DNA of 64,000 nucleotides, from assembly GCA_934463035.1 (NCBI GenBank), contig CAKSIG010000001.1, positions 248,001-312,000 of the forward strand. Reading direction: 5' to 3'. Below are positions 1 to 6,313 of the stretch, one piece after another. The DNA is from an uncultured Eubacteriales bacterium (GTDB lineage: Bacteria; Bacillota; Clostridia; Oscillospirales; Acutalibacteraceae). The notes below the pieces were generated by a model, which searched no databases, was not told the origin of the DNA, and saw nothing but the letters and a program-made list of their open reading frames with translations. The stretch's first letter is position 1. Every line of letters begins with the position of its first letter. The position numbers and the translations under genes were made by a program.

Positions 1-35
1 GTCAAGGCTTTCGTTATGCTTCTTTATCGCGTCTA

Positions 36-312
36 TAGTGTGACAGGACTCGAACCTGTCACGGTTTCGCTCGCCGCCTTTTAGATTGCGGCTTTGCGTT
101 TATTTTTGCAAGGCGTCAGCCTTGCTGCAAATTTCTCGCTTCGCCGAATAAAAAATTCGGCGGCAGAAACTTTTAACCTACCGAAACTGAAAATTTTGTT
201 ATAAGACGAAGCCGATAAAACGCAGGAATACTTCCGTATTTCAAGTTTTGAGGCAATGTATTATGCAAAATTTTGTTTCGTAGGCGTGGCAGGTTCGAGT
301 CCTGTCACACTA
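36..312. repeat. Inverted-repeat element with tRNA T-arm-like ends
   Basis: The ends, 36-62 and 286-312, are inverted copies of one 27-nt sequence with 26 of 27 identities. Each end holds a 6-bp stem around a TTCGAGT-type loop (ACAGG-TTCGAGT-CCTGT), which looks like a tRNA T-arm followed by an acceptor 3' strand CACACTA. The interior is hairpin-rich, with TTGCAAGGC/GCCTTGC near 106-132 and CCGAAT/ATTCGG near 144-162. No complete tRNA cloverleaf and no ORF is visible. It could be a MITE-like or REP-like intergenic repeat, or a remnant of something inserted at a tRNA 3' end. The structure is directly visible; its nature is inferred. Confidence 0.55.
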
Positions 313-393
313 AGGTTATTTTTATATGATACCATTTCGCAGTGACCGCGGTAGCAGAACACAAACTTTGCCCTTACTTTTTCGTTTGACGTA

Positions 394-1710
394 TCATACA
401 TTTTCTTTTCTGCTCCTTTTGGAAATTACCGAAGCGGAAATTACTGCCGCCGCCGAAACTGCCATTATTCCGAGATAGATATATGCGGCTGAATCGCCCG
501 TTTTGGGGGACTTGCCCGTGCTTACGGCGCCGCCGCCTGCGTTCTCGGCAACGTTGCAAAGGGCGTACGTGCTGAAATGTTCAAGCTCAGCGGTAACCGT
601 TCTGCCCGCTACGGTTATCTTTATTTCTTCTCTTGTGCCGTCCTCGGCAATGTAGTACATTTTAAGGTTTTCGGCGATCAGATAGTCGGCAAGATATATT
701 GTCACCTTTACCTTTCCGTTCGGCTGAACAGCCGCGCCCGAAAGGGTTGCGTTAATTTCAAACGCCTGAATTTTGCCGTCCTTTGCTATGCCCTTTAATG
801 AGCCTGCTACTTTGTCATTGTTGCCGTCAACCACTATTCCCTTTGCGGTTATAACCGTACCGTTTGGGAATGCGTCGCCGCCGTCAACCTCTATTGAATC
901 TGAAAGATAATACCGTATCCTATCCGTATATTCGGGTGTTATCATTTTGTCGGCAGACGGCAAAGCGGAAACCTTTTCAACACTTAACGCCTTTGAATAC
1001 TCGCCGTCATATTCCACGGTAAATTTAATGTAACTGTCATACCAAAAAATTCTTTTTTCCAAATCTATTTCAGTTATTACACTATTTTCGTAAGTTTTAC
1101 CAACTGCAATCTCTCCTGATTCTACCGCTGAAAAAAATTCGTCTTTACTATCATATTCATAATCGCCATCTCCAAATTCCTGTAAATATACGGAATATGT
1201 TCCTTTGCCGGCATTATTATAACCTCTTACAGAAAACCTGTATCCGCCACCGCCAGTGCCTCTATCACAAACAATATAGGAATCTGTCTTGCTGTCATAT
1301 ACAATTAAATCGTTTGCACCGTCTTTGAGCCGCTGTGCGAAATCATCGCCGCAGAGATAGGTCTTCTTAACCAATTCCTCAAACTCTGCCGCGGGAATAC
1401 GCTGACAATAACCACCATCAGTAACAGTAAACGTATCCGTTTCGCTGTCGTACCATCCAAATTCCACCTTGTCACCCTTATATTGCGAGGACGTAATCCA
1501 ACCGAAATCACGATTTGACAGGTCATCACATTTTACCACTGTCCCATTATTTCCTCGTGCTTCAATTACTTCACTTATGTAAGTGACCCAGAAAATGCGG
1601 TCGTCAAAATAACCGCACAAATTTTCCTCTGCCGTTGCAGGCACGGCGAAAGCGACCGCAAGGCTCGCAAAAAGCGATATTGCCAACAGAACTGATAAGA
1701 TTTTTTTCAT
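394..1710 (-). CDS. Secreted, putatively sortase-anchored protein of unknown function
   Basis: This 438-aa protein starts with a clear signal peptide (MKKILSVLLAISLFASLAVA, cleavage near residue 27). It ends with a cell-wall sorting-like tail: an SPKTGD motif, a hydrophobic stretch of about 20 residues and the positive tail KRSRKENV. SPKTG replaces the usual LPXTG, so a variant sortase or simple membrane anchoring is possible. The middle is rich in acidic and aromatic residues (repeated YDSKTD/YDSETD strings), suggesting beta-rich repeats, and no catalytic motif is recognised. The start has a GGGG-type ribosome binding site and a consensus promoter at 1743-1771. The gene is divergent from an XRE regulator that may control it. 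Confidence 0.75.
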   Translation of the reverse strand: MKKILSVLLAISLFASLAVAFAVPATAEENLCGYFDDRIFWVTYISEVIEARGNNGTVVKCDDLSNRDFGWITSSQYKGDKVEFGWYDSETDTFTVTDGGYCQRIPAAEFEELVKKTYLCGDDFAQRLKDGANDLIVYDSKTDSYIVCDRGTGGGGYRFSVRGYNNAGKGTYSVYLQEFGDGDYEYDSKDEFFSAVESGEIAVGKTYENSVITEIDLEKRIFWYDSYIKFTVEYDGEYSKALSVEKVSALPSADKMITPEYTDRIRYYLSDSIEVDGGDAFPNGTVITAKGIVVDGNNDKVAGSLKGIAKDGKIQAFEINATLSGAAVQPNGKVKVTIYLADYLIAENLKMYYIAEDGTREEIKITVAGRTVTAELEHFSTYALCNVAENAGGGAVSTGKSPKTGDSAAYIYLGIMAVSAAAVISASVISKRSRKENV

Positions 1711-1742
1711 AATTCTTGCCCCTTTTTTAGTTTTATGGGCAA

Positions 1743-1771
1743 ATTATAACACTATGATTGTAATTTGTCAA
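1743..1771 (-). promoter_or_regulatory. SigA promoter of the secreted protein gene
   Basis: On the minus strand there is a perfect TTGACA (1766-1771), a 17-bp spacer and TATAAT (1743-1748). The spacer includes ATTACAATCAT, and related GTTGTAAT/GATTGTAAT words recur at about 1757, 1788 and 1821, which may be the operator of the divergent XRE regulator. Confidence 0.8.
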
Positions 1772-1844
1772 TATTTTAATACTATGGTTGATTATAATTT
1801 CTCTTATTTTTAATATAATAGTTGTAATCAAGGGGGCAAGATAT

Positions 1845-2165
1845 ATGAACGATAACAGCTTTTTAACCGAAATGGGAAAAAGAATTTACGACCGCCGAAA
1901 AGAGCTGAAAATGACGCAGGAATCGGTTGCGGAGGCGGTTAATTTAAGTCTTCAATCAATATCCTGTATCGAGCTTGGCAAAAAAGCGATACGCCCCGAA
2001 AATCTTGTAAAGCTGTGCCGCGTTTTAGACGTGTCTACCGACTATATTTTAAACGGAACCCGCAGCAGCGGCGAATTAAGCGGAATTTTTAAAGAAATAT
2101 CCTGCCTTTCCAAAAAAGATTATCTGCTTATAGAGGGTCTTGTCCACCGATTATCAATGAGTTAA
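1845..2165 (+). CDS. XRE/Cro-C1 family helix-turn-helix regulator
   Basis: This 106-aa protein has an N-terminal HTH_3 domain at about residues 10-65 (GKRIYDRRKELKMTQESVAE, then SLQSISCIELGKKAIRPENL and VLDVSTDYIL), followed by a short helical C-terminus. The ATG at 1845 is chosen over an upstream in-frame ATG at 1788 because it follows AGGGGGCAAG and because HTH_3 proteins start close to the domain. The gene is divergent from the secreted-protein gene and shares an AT-rich spacer with repeated TTGTAAT words, so autoregulation and control of that neighbour are plausible inferences. A strong palindromic terminator follows the stop codon. Confidence 0.88.
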   Translation: MNDNSFLTEMGKRIYDRRKELKMTQESVAEAVNLSLQSISCIELGKKAIRPENLVKLCRVLDVSTDYILNGTRSSGELSGIFKEISCLSKKDYLLIEGLVHRLSMS

Positions 2166-2180
2166 AAAAATCAAAAACAT

Positions 2181-2210
2181 AGGCTGACGGGGTTTAAACC
2201 CCGTCAGCCT
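2181..2210. terminator. Perfect 15+15 palindromic terminator
   Basis: AGGCTGACGGGGTTT is followed immediately by its exact reverse complement, just after the XRE regulator stop codon. A-rich flanks on both sides make it usable in either direction. It separates the regulator from the toxin promoter at 2221. Confidence 0.75.
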
Positions 2211-2220
2211 AAACAAAAGT

Positions 2221-2249
2221 TTGACAAAAAGTGTCGAAAGTTGTATTAT
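2221..2249 (+). promoter_or_regulatory. SigA promoter of the toxin mRNA
   Basis: TTGACA (2221-2226), a 17-bp spacer and TATTAT (2244-2249) lie directly downstream of the regulator's terminator. They predict a transcript starting near 2256 with a structured leader of about 90 nt before the toxin start codon. Confidence 0.8.
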
Positions 2250-2347
2250 ATTAGCGGCGCCAAGCGCCCTTTGAGGCTACCATAACACGGTAGGCGGTTA
2301 GCCCTTCTTCTAGGAGGGCATTTTCCCTCCGGAAAGGAGGGGTGCCA

Positions 2348-2434
2348 ATGGTTACTTATGAATCAATGTTTCTATTCGGATCATTTATTGTAGCAATTAT
2401 TGCACTTGTTATTGATATAACAAAAAAGAAATAA
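2348..2434 (+). CDS. Small holin-like type I toxin (28 aa)
   Basis: The product is a 28-residue peptide beginning MVTYESMFLFGSFIVAIIA and ending ITKKK: a polar N-terminus, one transmembrane helix (about residues 7-22) and a lysine-rich tail. This matches the architecture of the Firmicutes putative holin-like toxins of the TxpA/Fst type, which depolarise or damage the membrane when over-produced. It has a very strong ribosome binding site (GGAAAGGAGGGG, 4-5 nt spacing), its own consensus promoter at 2221, a structured leader, and a convergent antisense promoter downstream. The family assignment rests on pattern recognition. Arrangement, length and charge distribution all agree. Confidence 0.82.
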   Translation: MVTYESMFLFGSFIVAIIALVIDITKKK

Positions 2435-2502
2435 CCGCCCCAGCCAAGAGTGCGGTTATTTCTAAACCAACCCTGGGCTAACCGTCTATCGGTAGCCTCT
2501 CT
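2421..2502 (-). ncRNA. Predicted antisense antitoxin RNA
   Basis: A consensus promoter on the minus strand (2509-2536) and an intrinsic terminator that ends at the T-run opposite 2423-2428 define a transcript of about 80 nt. It is antisense to the toxin stop codon and 3' UTR. Its 5' end repeats the motif found in the toxin leader. By analogy with RNA II of par and RatA of TxpA it should block toxin expression or destabilise the toxin mRNA. No ORF of note lies within it. Confidence 0.72.
2429..2461 (-). terminator. Intrinsic terminator of the antisense RNA
   Basis: AAATAACCGC (2429-2438) and GCGGTTATTT (2452-2461) form a perfect 10-bp stem. On the minus strand it is followed by CTTTTTTG. The left arm overlaps the toxin stop codon, so the hairpin is also part of the toxin mRNA. 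Confidence 0.8.
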
Positions 2503-2508
2503 GTTTAT

Positions 2509-2536
2509 ATTATAACAAATTTCATAGATTTGTCAA
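2509..2536 (-). promoter_or_regulatory. SigA promoter of the antitoxin RNA
   Basis: On the minus strand, TTGACA (2531-2536), a 16-bp spacer and TATAAT (2509-2514). Both hexamers are perfect, better than the toxin promoter's TATTAT, as expected if the antitoxin must be in excess. Confidence 0.82.
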
Positions 2537-2630
2537 CCGCGAAAATTGTTTATAAATATATAGTTGTATTGACTTTGCGCGTGTTATAATATATTATAAT
2601 GTTGTAATTATCAGTAAAGCAGGAGTGAAT

Positions 2631-4013
2631 ATGGAAACTCTGATAAAATTTCGCAAAACCGTTATGATGGCGGTTAAGATAATGCTTGTAATAGCGATAA
2701 CGTTGGGATTTATAGAAACGTGGAACAGCAACTACACCGAAACGCTGTTCAGCAAAAACGGTAACTATGTTGTTATTTTCTCGTTTGTGCTTATTCTCGT
2801 TACCTTTTCGTCGCTCTACGGCGCGTTTAATATAGGTATACACCGAATACACGAGACGATATACAGCTTTTCGCTCGCCGTTGTGTTTACAAACTTCGTT
2901 ATGTATCTGGAACTGAGCCTTATAGCGCGTGAAATGGTTGCGGTGGCGCCGATGCTGCTCGGCGTTATATATCAGATAGCGGTTGTATTTATAGGCTGTC
3001 TGTGCGCCAATATAATTTATTTCAAGCTGTATTCGGCAAGGAAAATGCTGGCGGTTTTCGGGGACGATAAAACGGGCTTTGACCTTATTAACAAAATGAG
3101 TAAAATTCCCGAGCGTTTCAGCATTGAATGCGGCGTGAACGCCGCCACGACCGACATTGCGAGCATTAAAAAGCTGATAGACCGTTATGAAGCGGTAGTT
3201 ATCTGCGATATTGACAAGAACGTTGAAAAGGAGATATTCTCCTACTGCTACACCAACCGCAAGCGCACCTATTTACTGCCTGCCATTACCGATATTATAA
3301 TAAACAACAGCTATGAAATACAGATAAGCGACACGCCTGTGCTTATGAGCCGAAACAGGGGTCTTACCACCGAGCAGGAAATTGCAAAGCGGATAATGGA
3401 CATTGTAATTTCGCTGACGGCGATAATAATAACAAGTCCGCTGATGCTGATATGCGCCCTGCTTATCAAGCTGGACGACGGCGGTCCCATACTATTTAAG
3501 CAGAACCGCATCACCAAAAACGGAAAAATATTCAACGTGCTGAAATTCCGCTCGATGATAGTTGACGCGGACAAGGACGGCGCAAAAAAAGCCGTCAACA
3601 ACGACGACCGAATTACCCGTGTAGGTCATTTTATGCGCGCCTGCCGCGCGGACGAGCTTCCGCAGCTGTTCAACGTTTTAAAGGGCGATATGTCAATGGT
3701 CGGTCCGCGCCCCGAGCGTATAGAAAACGTGTATGAGTATTCGCAGAAGTACCCCGAATTTGAGCTTCGCCACCGCGTAAAGGGCGGACTTACGGGATAC
3801 GCCCAGCTTTACGGAAAGTACAACACCTCGCCCGAGGACAAACTGAATATGGATTTAATTTATATTGAAACCTATTCGGTATTACAGGATATAAAACTGC
3901 TTATTCTCACCTTTAAGATACTTTTTATGAAAGAAAGCACCGAGGGGTTTGACGAATCGGCAAATAAAGACGTTCACGCCTCAAAATCAAAACACGAAGC
4001 GGACAATAAATAG
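2631..4013 (+). CDS. Polyprenyl-phosphate sugar-1-phosphate transferase (initiating enzyme for surface polysaccharide)
   Basis: The product has about 460 aa. The N-terminal third has about four transmembrane helices (residues 12-130). A nucleotide-binding-like segment follows, and the C-terminal 200 residues are a Bac_transf (WbaP/PglC-type) domain. Motifs include KRIMDIVISLTAIIITSPLM at the membrane re-entry, the KFRSM and DADKDG region, RADELPQLFNVLKGDMSMVGPRPE (read in two parts: RADELPQLFNVLKGD, then SMVGPRPE) and the GLTGYAQ motif. It loads the first sugar phosphate onto undecaprenyl phosphate at the cytoplasmic membrane. ATG 2631 is preferred over GTG 2625 because AGGAG lies 5 nt upstream. 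No other polysaccharide genes adjoin it, but two glycosyltransferases lie at 27 kb. Confidence 0.9.
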   Translation: METLIKFRKTVMMAVKIMLVIAITLGFIETWNSNYTETLFSKNGNYVVIFSFVLILVTFSSLYGAFNIGIHRIHETIYSFSLAVVFTNFVMYLELSLIAREMVAVAPMLLGVIYQIAVVFIGCLCANIIYFKLYSARKMLAVFGDDKTGFDLINKMSKIPERFSIECGVNAATTDIASIKKLIDRYEAVVICDIDKNVEKEIFSYCYTNRKRTYLLPAITDIIINNSYEIQISDTPVLMSRNRGLTTEQEIAKRIMDIVISLTAIIITSPLMLICALLIKLDDGGPILFKQNRITKNGKIFNVLKFRSMIVDADKDGAKKAVNNDDRITRVGHFMRACRADELPQLFNVLKGDMSMVGPRPERIENVYEYSQKYPEFELRHRVKGGLTGYAQLYGKYNTSPEDKLNMDLIYIETYSVLQDIKLLILTFKILFMKESTEGFDESANKDVHASKSKHEADNK

Positions 4014-4019
4014 ATATAA

Positions 4020-4054
4020 AAAATCTCCCCTCTATTAAAAAGAGGGGAGATTTT
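4020..4054. terminator. Bidirectional terminator
   Basis: AAAATCTCCCCTCT (4020-4033) and its exact complement (4041-4054) form a strong stem with A-runs and T-runs on both sides. It lies between the convergent sugar transferase gene and the 92-aa gene. Confidence 0.85.
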
Positions 4055-4066
4055 TATAATTACAAA

Positions 4067-4345
4067 TTATTTTGCTCTTTCAAGCCAAGTAAAGCCGACG
4101 TCAAGCGCCTCAAAAAGCGTGTCTTTACGCGTTTCCTTTACCGTTCTTTCCTTTTGGGGAAGCTGAGTATCACTCTTTAAAAGCTGAACGCTGACATTGT
4201 CGGCAACGTCCCTGCCGTCTTCCTTCTTAGAGGAAAGTATTTCAAAACGAACTATAAAGGGGTTAGCCATATCGCCGTAATAAATTTCCTTACCCTTGCG
4301 GACAAGCGGCATACCCTTATAGGTTAAAAAATTGTTTTCTTCCAT
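4067..4345 (-). CDS. Small conserved protein of unknown function (92 aa)
   Basis: This soluble 92-aa protein starts MEENNFLTYKGMPLVRKGKE. It is charged, lacks Cys and membrane segments, and shows an alternating beta-strand pattern (IYYGDMANPFIVRFEI, VSVQLL). It is the second gene of a two-gene operon with the 87-aa gene (24 nt apart), driven from the promoter at 4665-4693. Small beta-rich pairs like this are widespread in Clostridia, but I do not recognise a function. Confidence 0.7.
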   Translation of the reverse strand: MEENNFLTYKGMPLVRKGKEIYYGDMANPFIVRFEILSSKKEDGRDVADNVSVQLLKSDTQLPQKERTVKETRKDTLFEALDVGFTWLERAK

Positions 4346-4369
4346 TAAAAAGCGTTCCCTTTTCGTGAA

Positions 4370-4633
4370 TTATTTATTTTCGGGCATCTCACCGTAAAGG
4401 TTGAACCTGAACAGTTTGGACTCATCGTCCTTGTTAGTGCAGCGGATAGTAGCCTCCGCAACCTCGGAATTAGCGAGTATAGTGCTGAGACCGATCATCT
4501 GGCAGAGCTTTGATTTAAGATTGAGAACATCGCCGTCGCTCGTTTCGAGATAAACGTCGCCCTTACACTCGTCAATTACTTTTATTAAATCCTCAAAATC
4601 CACATTATGAAGTTGTATTTTTGCGTTATCCAT
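4370..4633 (-). CDS. Small conserved Clostridia protein (87 aa)
   Basis: The protein starts MDNAKIQLHNVDFEDLIKVI and continues with a conserved-looking GDVYLETSDGDVLNLKSKL segment, SKLCQMIGLS and FRFNLYG. It has no membrane segment and one Cys. I recall a family of very similar small Clostridia proteins that databases sometimes label polya polymerase without support; no enzymatic motif is present. It has a strong AAGGAGGAG ribosome binding site and a consensus promoter, and is co-transcribed with the downstream 92-aa gene. Confidence 0.75.
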   Translation of the reverse strand: MDNAKIQLHNVDFEDLIKVIDECKGDVYLETSDGDVLNLKSKLCQMIGLSTILANSEVAEATIRCTNKDDESKLFRFNLYGEMPENK

Positions 4634-4664
4634 TAAAAATCTCCTCCTTAATACTTATGTATAA

Positions 4665-4693
4665 AGTATATACGATACAAAGCAAGATGTCAA
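4665..4693 (-). promoter_or_regulatory. SigA promoter of the 87-aa/92-aa operon
   Basis: On the minus strand, TTGACA (4688-4693), a 17-bp spacer and TATACT (4665-4670). It lies back-to-back with the spoVAC leader. Confidence 0.75.
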
Positions 4694-4746
4694 GTATGTA
4701 TAATATGAAGACCCGCGCAGAAAATAACAGAAAAGGGAGGATTTTT

Positions 4747-5190
4747 ATGCGACCTACAAACAAGGAATATTCAGAAATGACAAAGAAAATTTCACCGCCG
4801 TCGCCCAAGGTCAAGGACTTCGTTTTCGCCTATATTGTGGGCGGACTTATCTGCACTCTGGGACAGCTGCTTTTTGCTTTTTACGAGTCGCTCGGACTTG
4901 ATGAAAAGGCGGTAAAAATGGCGGTTCCCGTCACGCTGATATTTGCGGCGGCTCTGCTTACGGGACTAAAACTTTTCGACAAAATAGCAAAGCGCGCAGG
5001 CGCGGGAACTCTCGTTCCGATAACGGGATTTGCAAATGCGGTGGTATCGCCCGCGATAGAGTTCAAGCAGGAAGGGCATATCCTCGGGCTTGGAGCTAAA
5101 ATGTTCACGATTGCGGGTCCTGTCTTGGTTTTCGGAATAACCGCGTCGGTGGTGTACGGAATAATTCTATACATTGTGAGTATGTTTTAG
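4747..5190 (+). CDS. spoVAC: Stage V sporulation protein AC
   Basis: A 147-aa integral membrane protein with about three to four helices. Family hallmarks are SPPSPKVKDF near the N-terminus, the AYIVGGLICTLGQL helix, FDKIAKRAGAGTLVPITGFA, and GHILGLGAKMFTIAGPV. SpoVAC is a mechanosensitive channel component of the inner forespore membrane and takes part in dipicolinate uptake and release with SpoVAD. ATG 4747 follows AAAGGGAGG; upstream in-frame ATGs would add residues outside the family. It is 12 nt upstream of spoVAD. I could not identify a convincing SigG promoter by eye. Confidence 0.95.
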   Translation: MRPTNKEYSEMTKKISPPSPKVKDFVFAYIVGGLICTLGQLLFAFYESLGLDEKAVKMAVPVTLIFAAALLTGLKLFDKIAKRAGAGTLVPITGFANAVVSPAIEFKQEGHILGLGAKMFTIAGPVLVFGITASVVYGIILYIVSMF

Positions 5191-5202
5191 GGGGAAACGG
5201 GT

Positions 5203-6213
5203 TTGGCACATAAAATCGGAAAACGCACAATAATATTTGACGAAAAGCCTGCAATTTTAAGCTACGGCTCGGTTGTCGGCAAGAAGGAACACGAGGGTCC
5301 GCTCTCAAATGAGTTCGACAAGTACACTATCGACAGCTATTTCGGCGAAAAAACCTTTGAAAAGGCGGAAAGCAAGCTGCAAAAGACCGCCGTGAACACC
5401 GCGCTTGAAAAGGCGGGGCTTAAAGGCAGCGACATCGACTTCATTTTAGCGGGCGACCTTTTAAACCAATGCATAGGAAGCTCTTTCGGTCTGCGTGATT
5501 TCGGAATACCTTTCGTAGGGCTTTACGGCGCCTGCTCTACAATGGCGCTCTCGTCGATACTCGCCTGTCTGCTTGTGGATTCGGGCGTTGCAAAAAACGC
5601 GGCGGCGGTAACCTCCTCTCACTTCTGCTCTGCCGAACGGCAGTACCGCTTTCCGCTCGACTACGGCTCGCAGAGAACGCCTACCGCGCAGTGGACGGTA
5701 ACGGGTTCGGGCGCGCTCTTAATCAGCAAAGACGGCAAAGGGCCCTATATTTCTTCCGCCGCAATAGGCGAGATTGAGGACTACGGCATTACCGATATAA
5801 ACAATATGGGCGCGGCAATGGCGCCTGCCGCCGCCTCGACCCTCAAACACTATCTTGAAGACACGGGCACCTCGCCCGAGGATTACGACGTTATATACAC
5901 AGGCGACCTCGGCTATGTGGGAACAAATCTTTTGTACGAACTGCTGAAAAGAGACGGAATAGACATCACCTGCCGCCACAGCGACTGCGGACTGATAATT
6001 TTCGACCGCGAAAAGCAGGACGTTCACGCCGGCGGCTCGGGCTGCGGTTGCAGTGCGGCGGTTCTCTGCTCGTTCATAATGCACCGTTTTGAGGACGGGG
6101 ATTTTAAAAACATTCTGTTTATGTCAACGGGCGCTCTTATGTCCCCGACGTCGTCTTTTCAGGGCGAGAGCATACCGTCGATCGCACACCTGATTAATAT
6201 TAAAAAGGATTGA
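5203..6213 (+). CDS. spoVAD: Stage V sporulation protein AD
   Basis: This 336-aa protein has a thiolase-like fold and starts from TTG behind GGGGGAAACGG. Family features are AILSYGSVVGKKEHEGPL near the N-terminus, DFILAGDLLNQCIGSSFG, the GLYGACSTMA segment that aligns with the thiolase nucleophile region, and ASGSGCGCSA-like GGSGCGCSAAVL near the end. SpoVAD binds dipicolinic acid during spore formation. The usual third gene, spoVAE, is not present downstream: the next gene is mgtE under its own promoter. Confidence 0.95.
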   Translation: MAHKIGKRTIIFDEKPAILSYGSVVGKKEHEGPLSNEFDKYTIDSYFGEKTFEKAESKLQKTAVNTALEKAGLKGSDIDFILAGDLLNQCIGSSFGLRDFGIPFVGLYGACSTMALSSILACLLVDSGVAKNAAAVTSSHFCSAERQYRFPLDYGSQRTPTAQWTVTGSGALLISKDGKGPYISSAAIGEIEDYGITDINNMGAAMAPAAASTLKHYLEDTGTSPEDYDVIYTGDLGYVGTNLLYELLKRDGIDITCRHSDCGLIIFDREKQDVHAGGSGCGCSAAVLCSFIMHRFEDGDFKNILFMSTGALMSPTSSFQGESIPSIAHLINIKKD

Positions 6214-6238
6214 CAAAATCGGCTTTGAAAAGTATAAT
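6210..6238 (+). promoter_or_regulatory. SigA promoter of mgtE
   Basis: TTGACA (6210-6215), 17-bp spacer, TATAAT (6233-6238). The -35 box overlaps the spoVAD stop codon, so mgtE is transcribed independently of the sporulation genes. Confidence 0.85.
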
Positions 6239-6252
6239 TATATAGGCTTTTA

Positions 6253-6289
6253 CCTCGCCGTAAAACGGCGGGGATTGTTTTATTTTTTT
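6253..6289 (+). terminator. Terminator-like hairpin in the mgtE leader
   Basis: CCTCGCCGT (6253-6261) pairs with ACGGCGGGG (6265-6273) and is followed by ATTGTTTTATTTTTTT. It lies between the mgtE promoter and start codon. It may simply terminate upstream transcription, or act as an attenuator. The leader is too short for a canonical M-box riboswitch. Confidence 0.6.
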
Positions 6290-6313
6290 GCACGGTGCAA
6301 AGGGGGAATTGTT

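Larger units (their letters stand above)
2273..2499. repeat. Inverted repeats flanking the toxin gene (RNA pairing sites)
   Basis: GAGGCTACC (2273-2281) and CGGTTAGCCC (2295-2304) in the toxin leader recur as exact reverse complements at 2491-2499 and 2475-2484. The toxin mRNA and the antisense RNA therefore start with nearly the same sequence, and a long toxin mRNA could pair its 5' and 3' ends. Paired repeats of this kind are typical of type I toxin-antitoxin loci related to Fst/par. Confidence 0.75.

Noticed and set aside
63..115. Possible tRNA body next to the T-arm-like end, with a CTTTTAGATT loop
   Set aside because: The stem GCCGC/GCGGC encloses a 10-nt loop rather than 7, and no D-arm or matching acceptor 5' strand can be placed, so no tRNA is called.
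36..312. tmRNA or a tRNA split by an intron
   Set aside because: The 5' end carries an inverted T-arm rather than a tmRNA 5' half, and no resume ORF is visible.
374..559. Minus-strand arginine-rich 61-codon frame
   Set aside because: It overlaps the secreted-protein gene in another frame and shows only codon-shadow composition.
1743..2630. Regulon of GTTGTAAT words around the XRE gene, the toxin and the sugar transferase
   Set aside because: The words are short and AT-rich and spacing is irregular; chance cannot be excluded.
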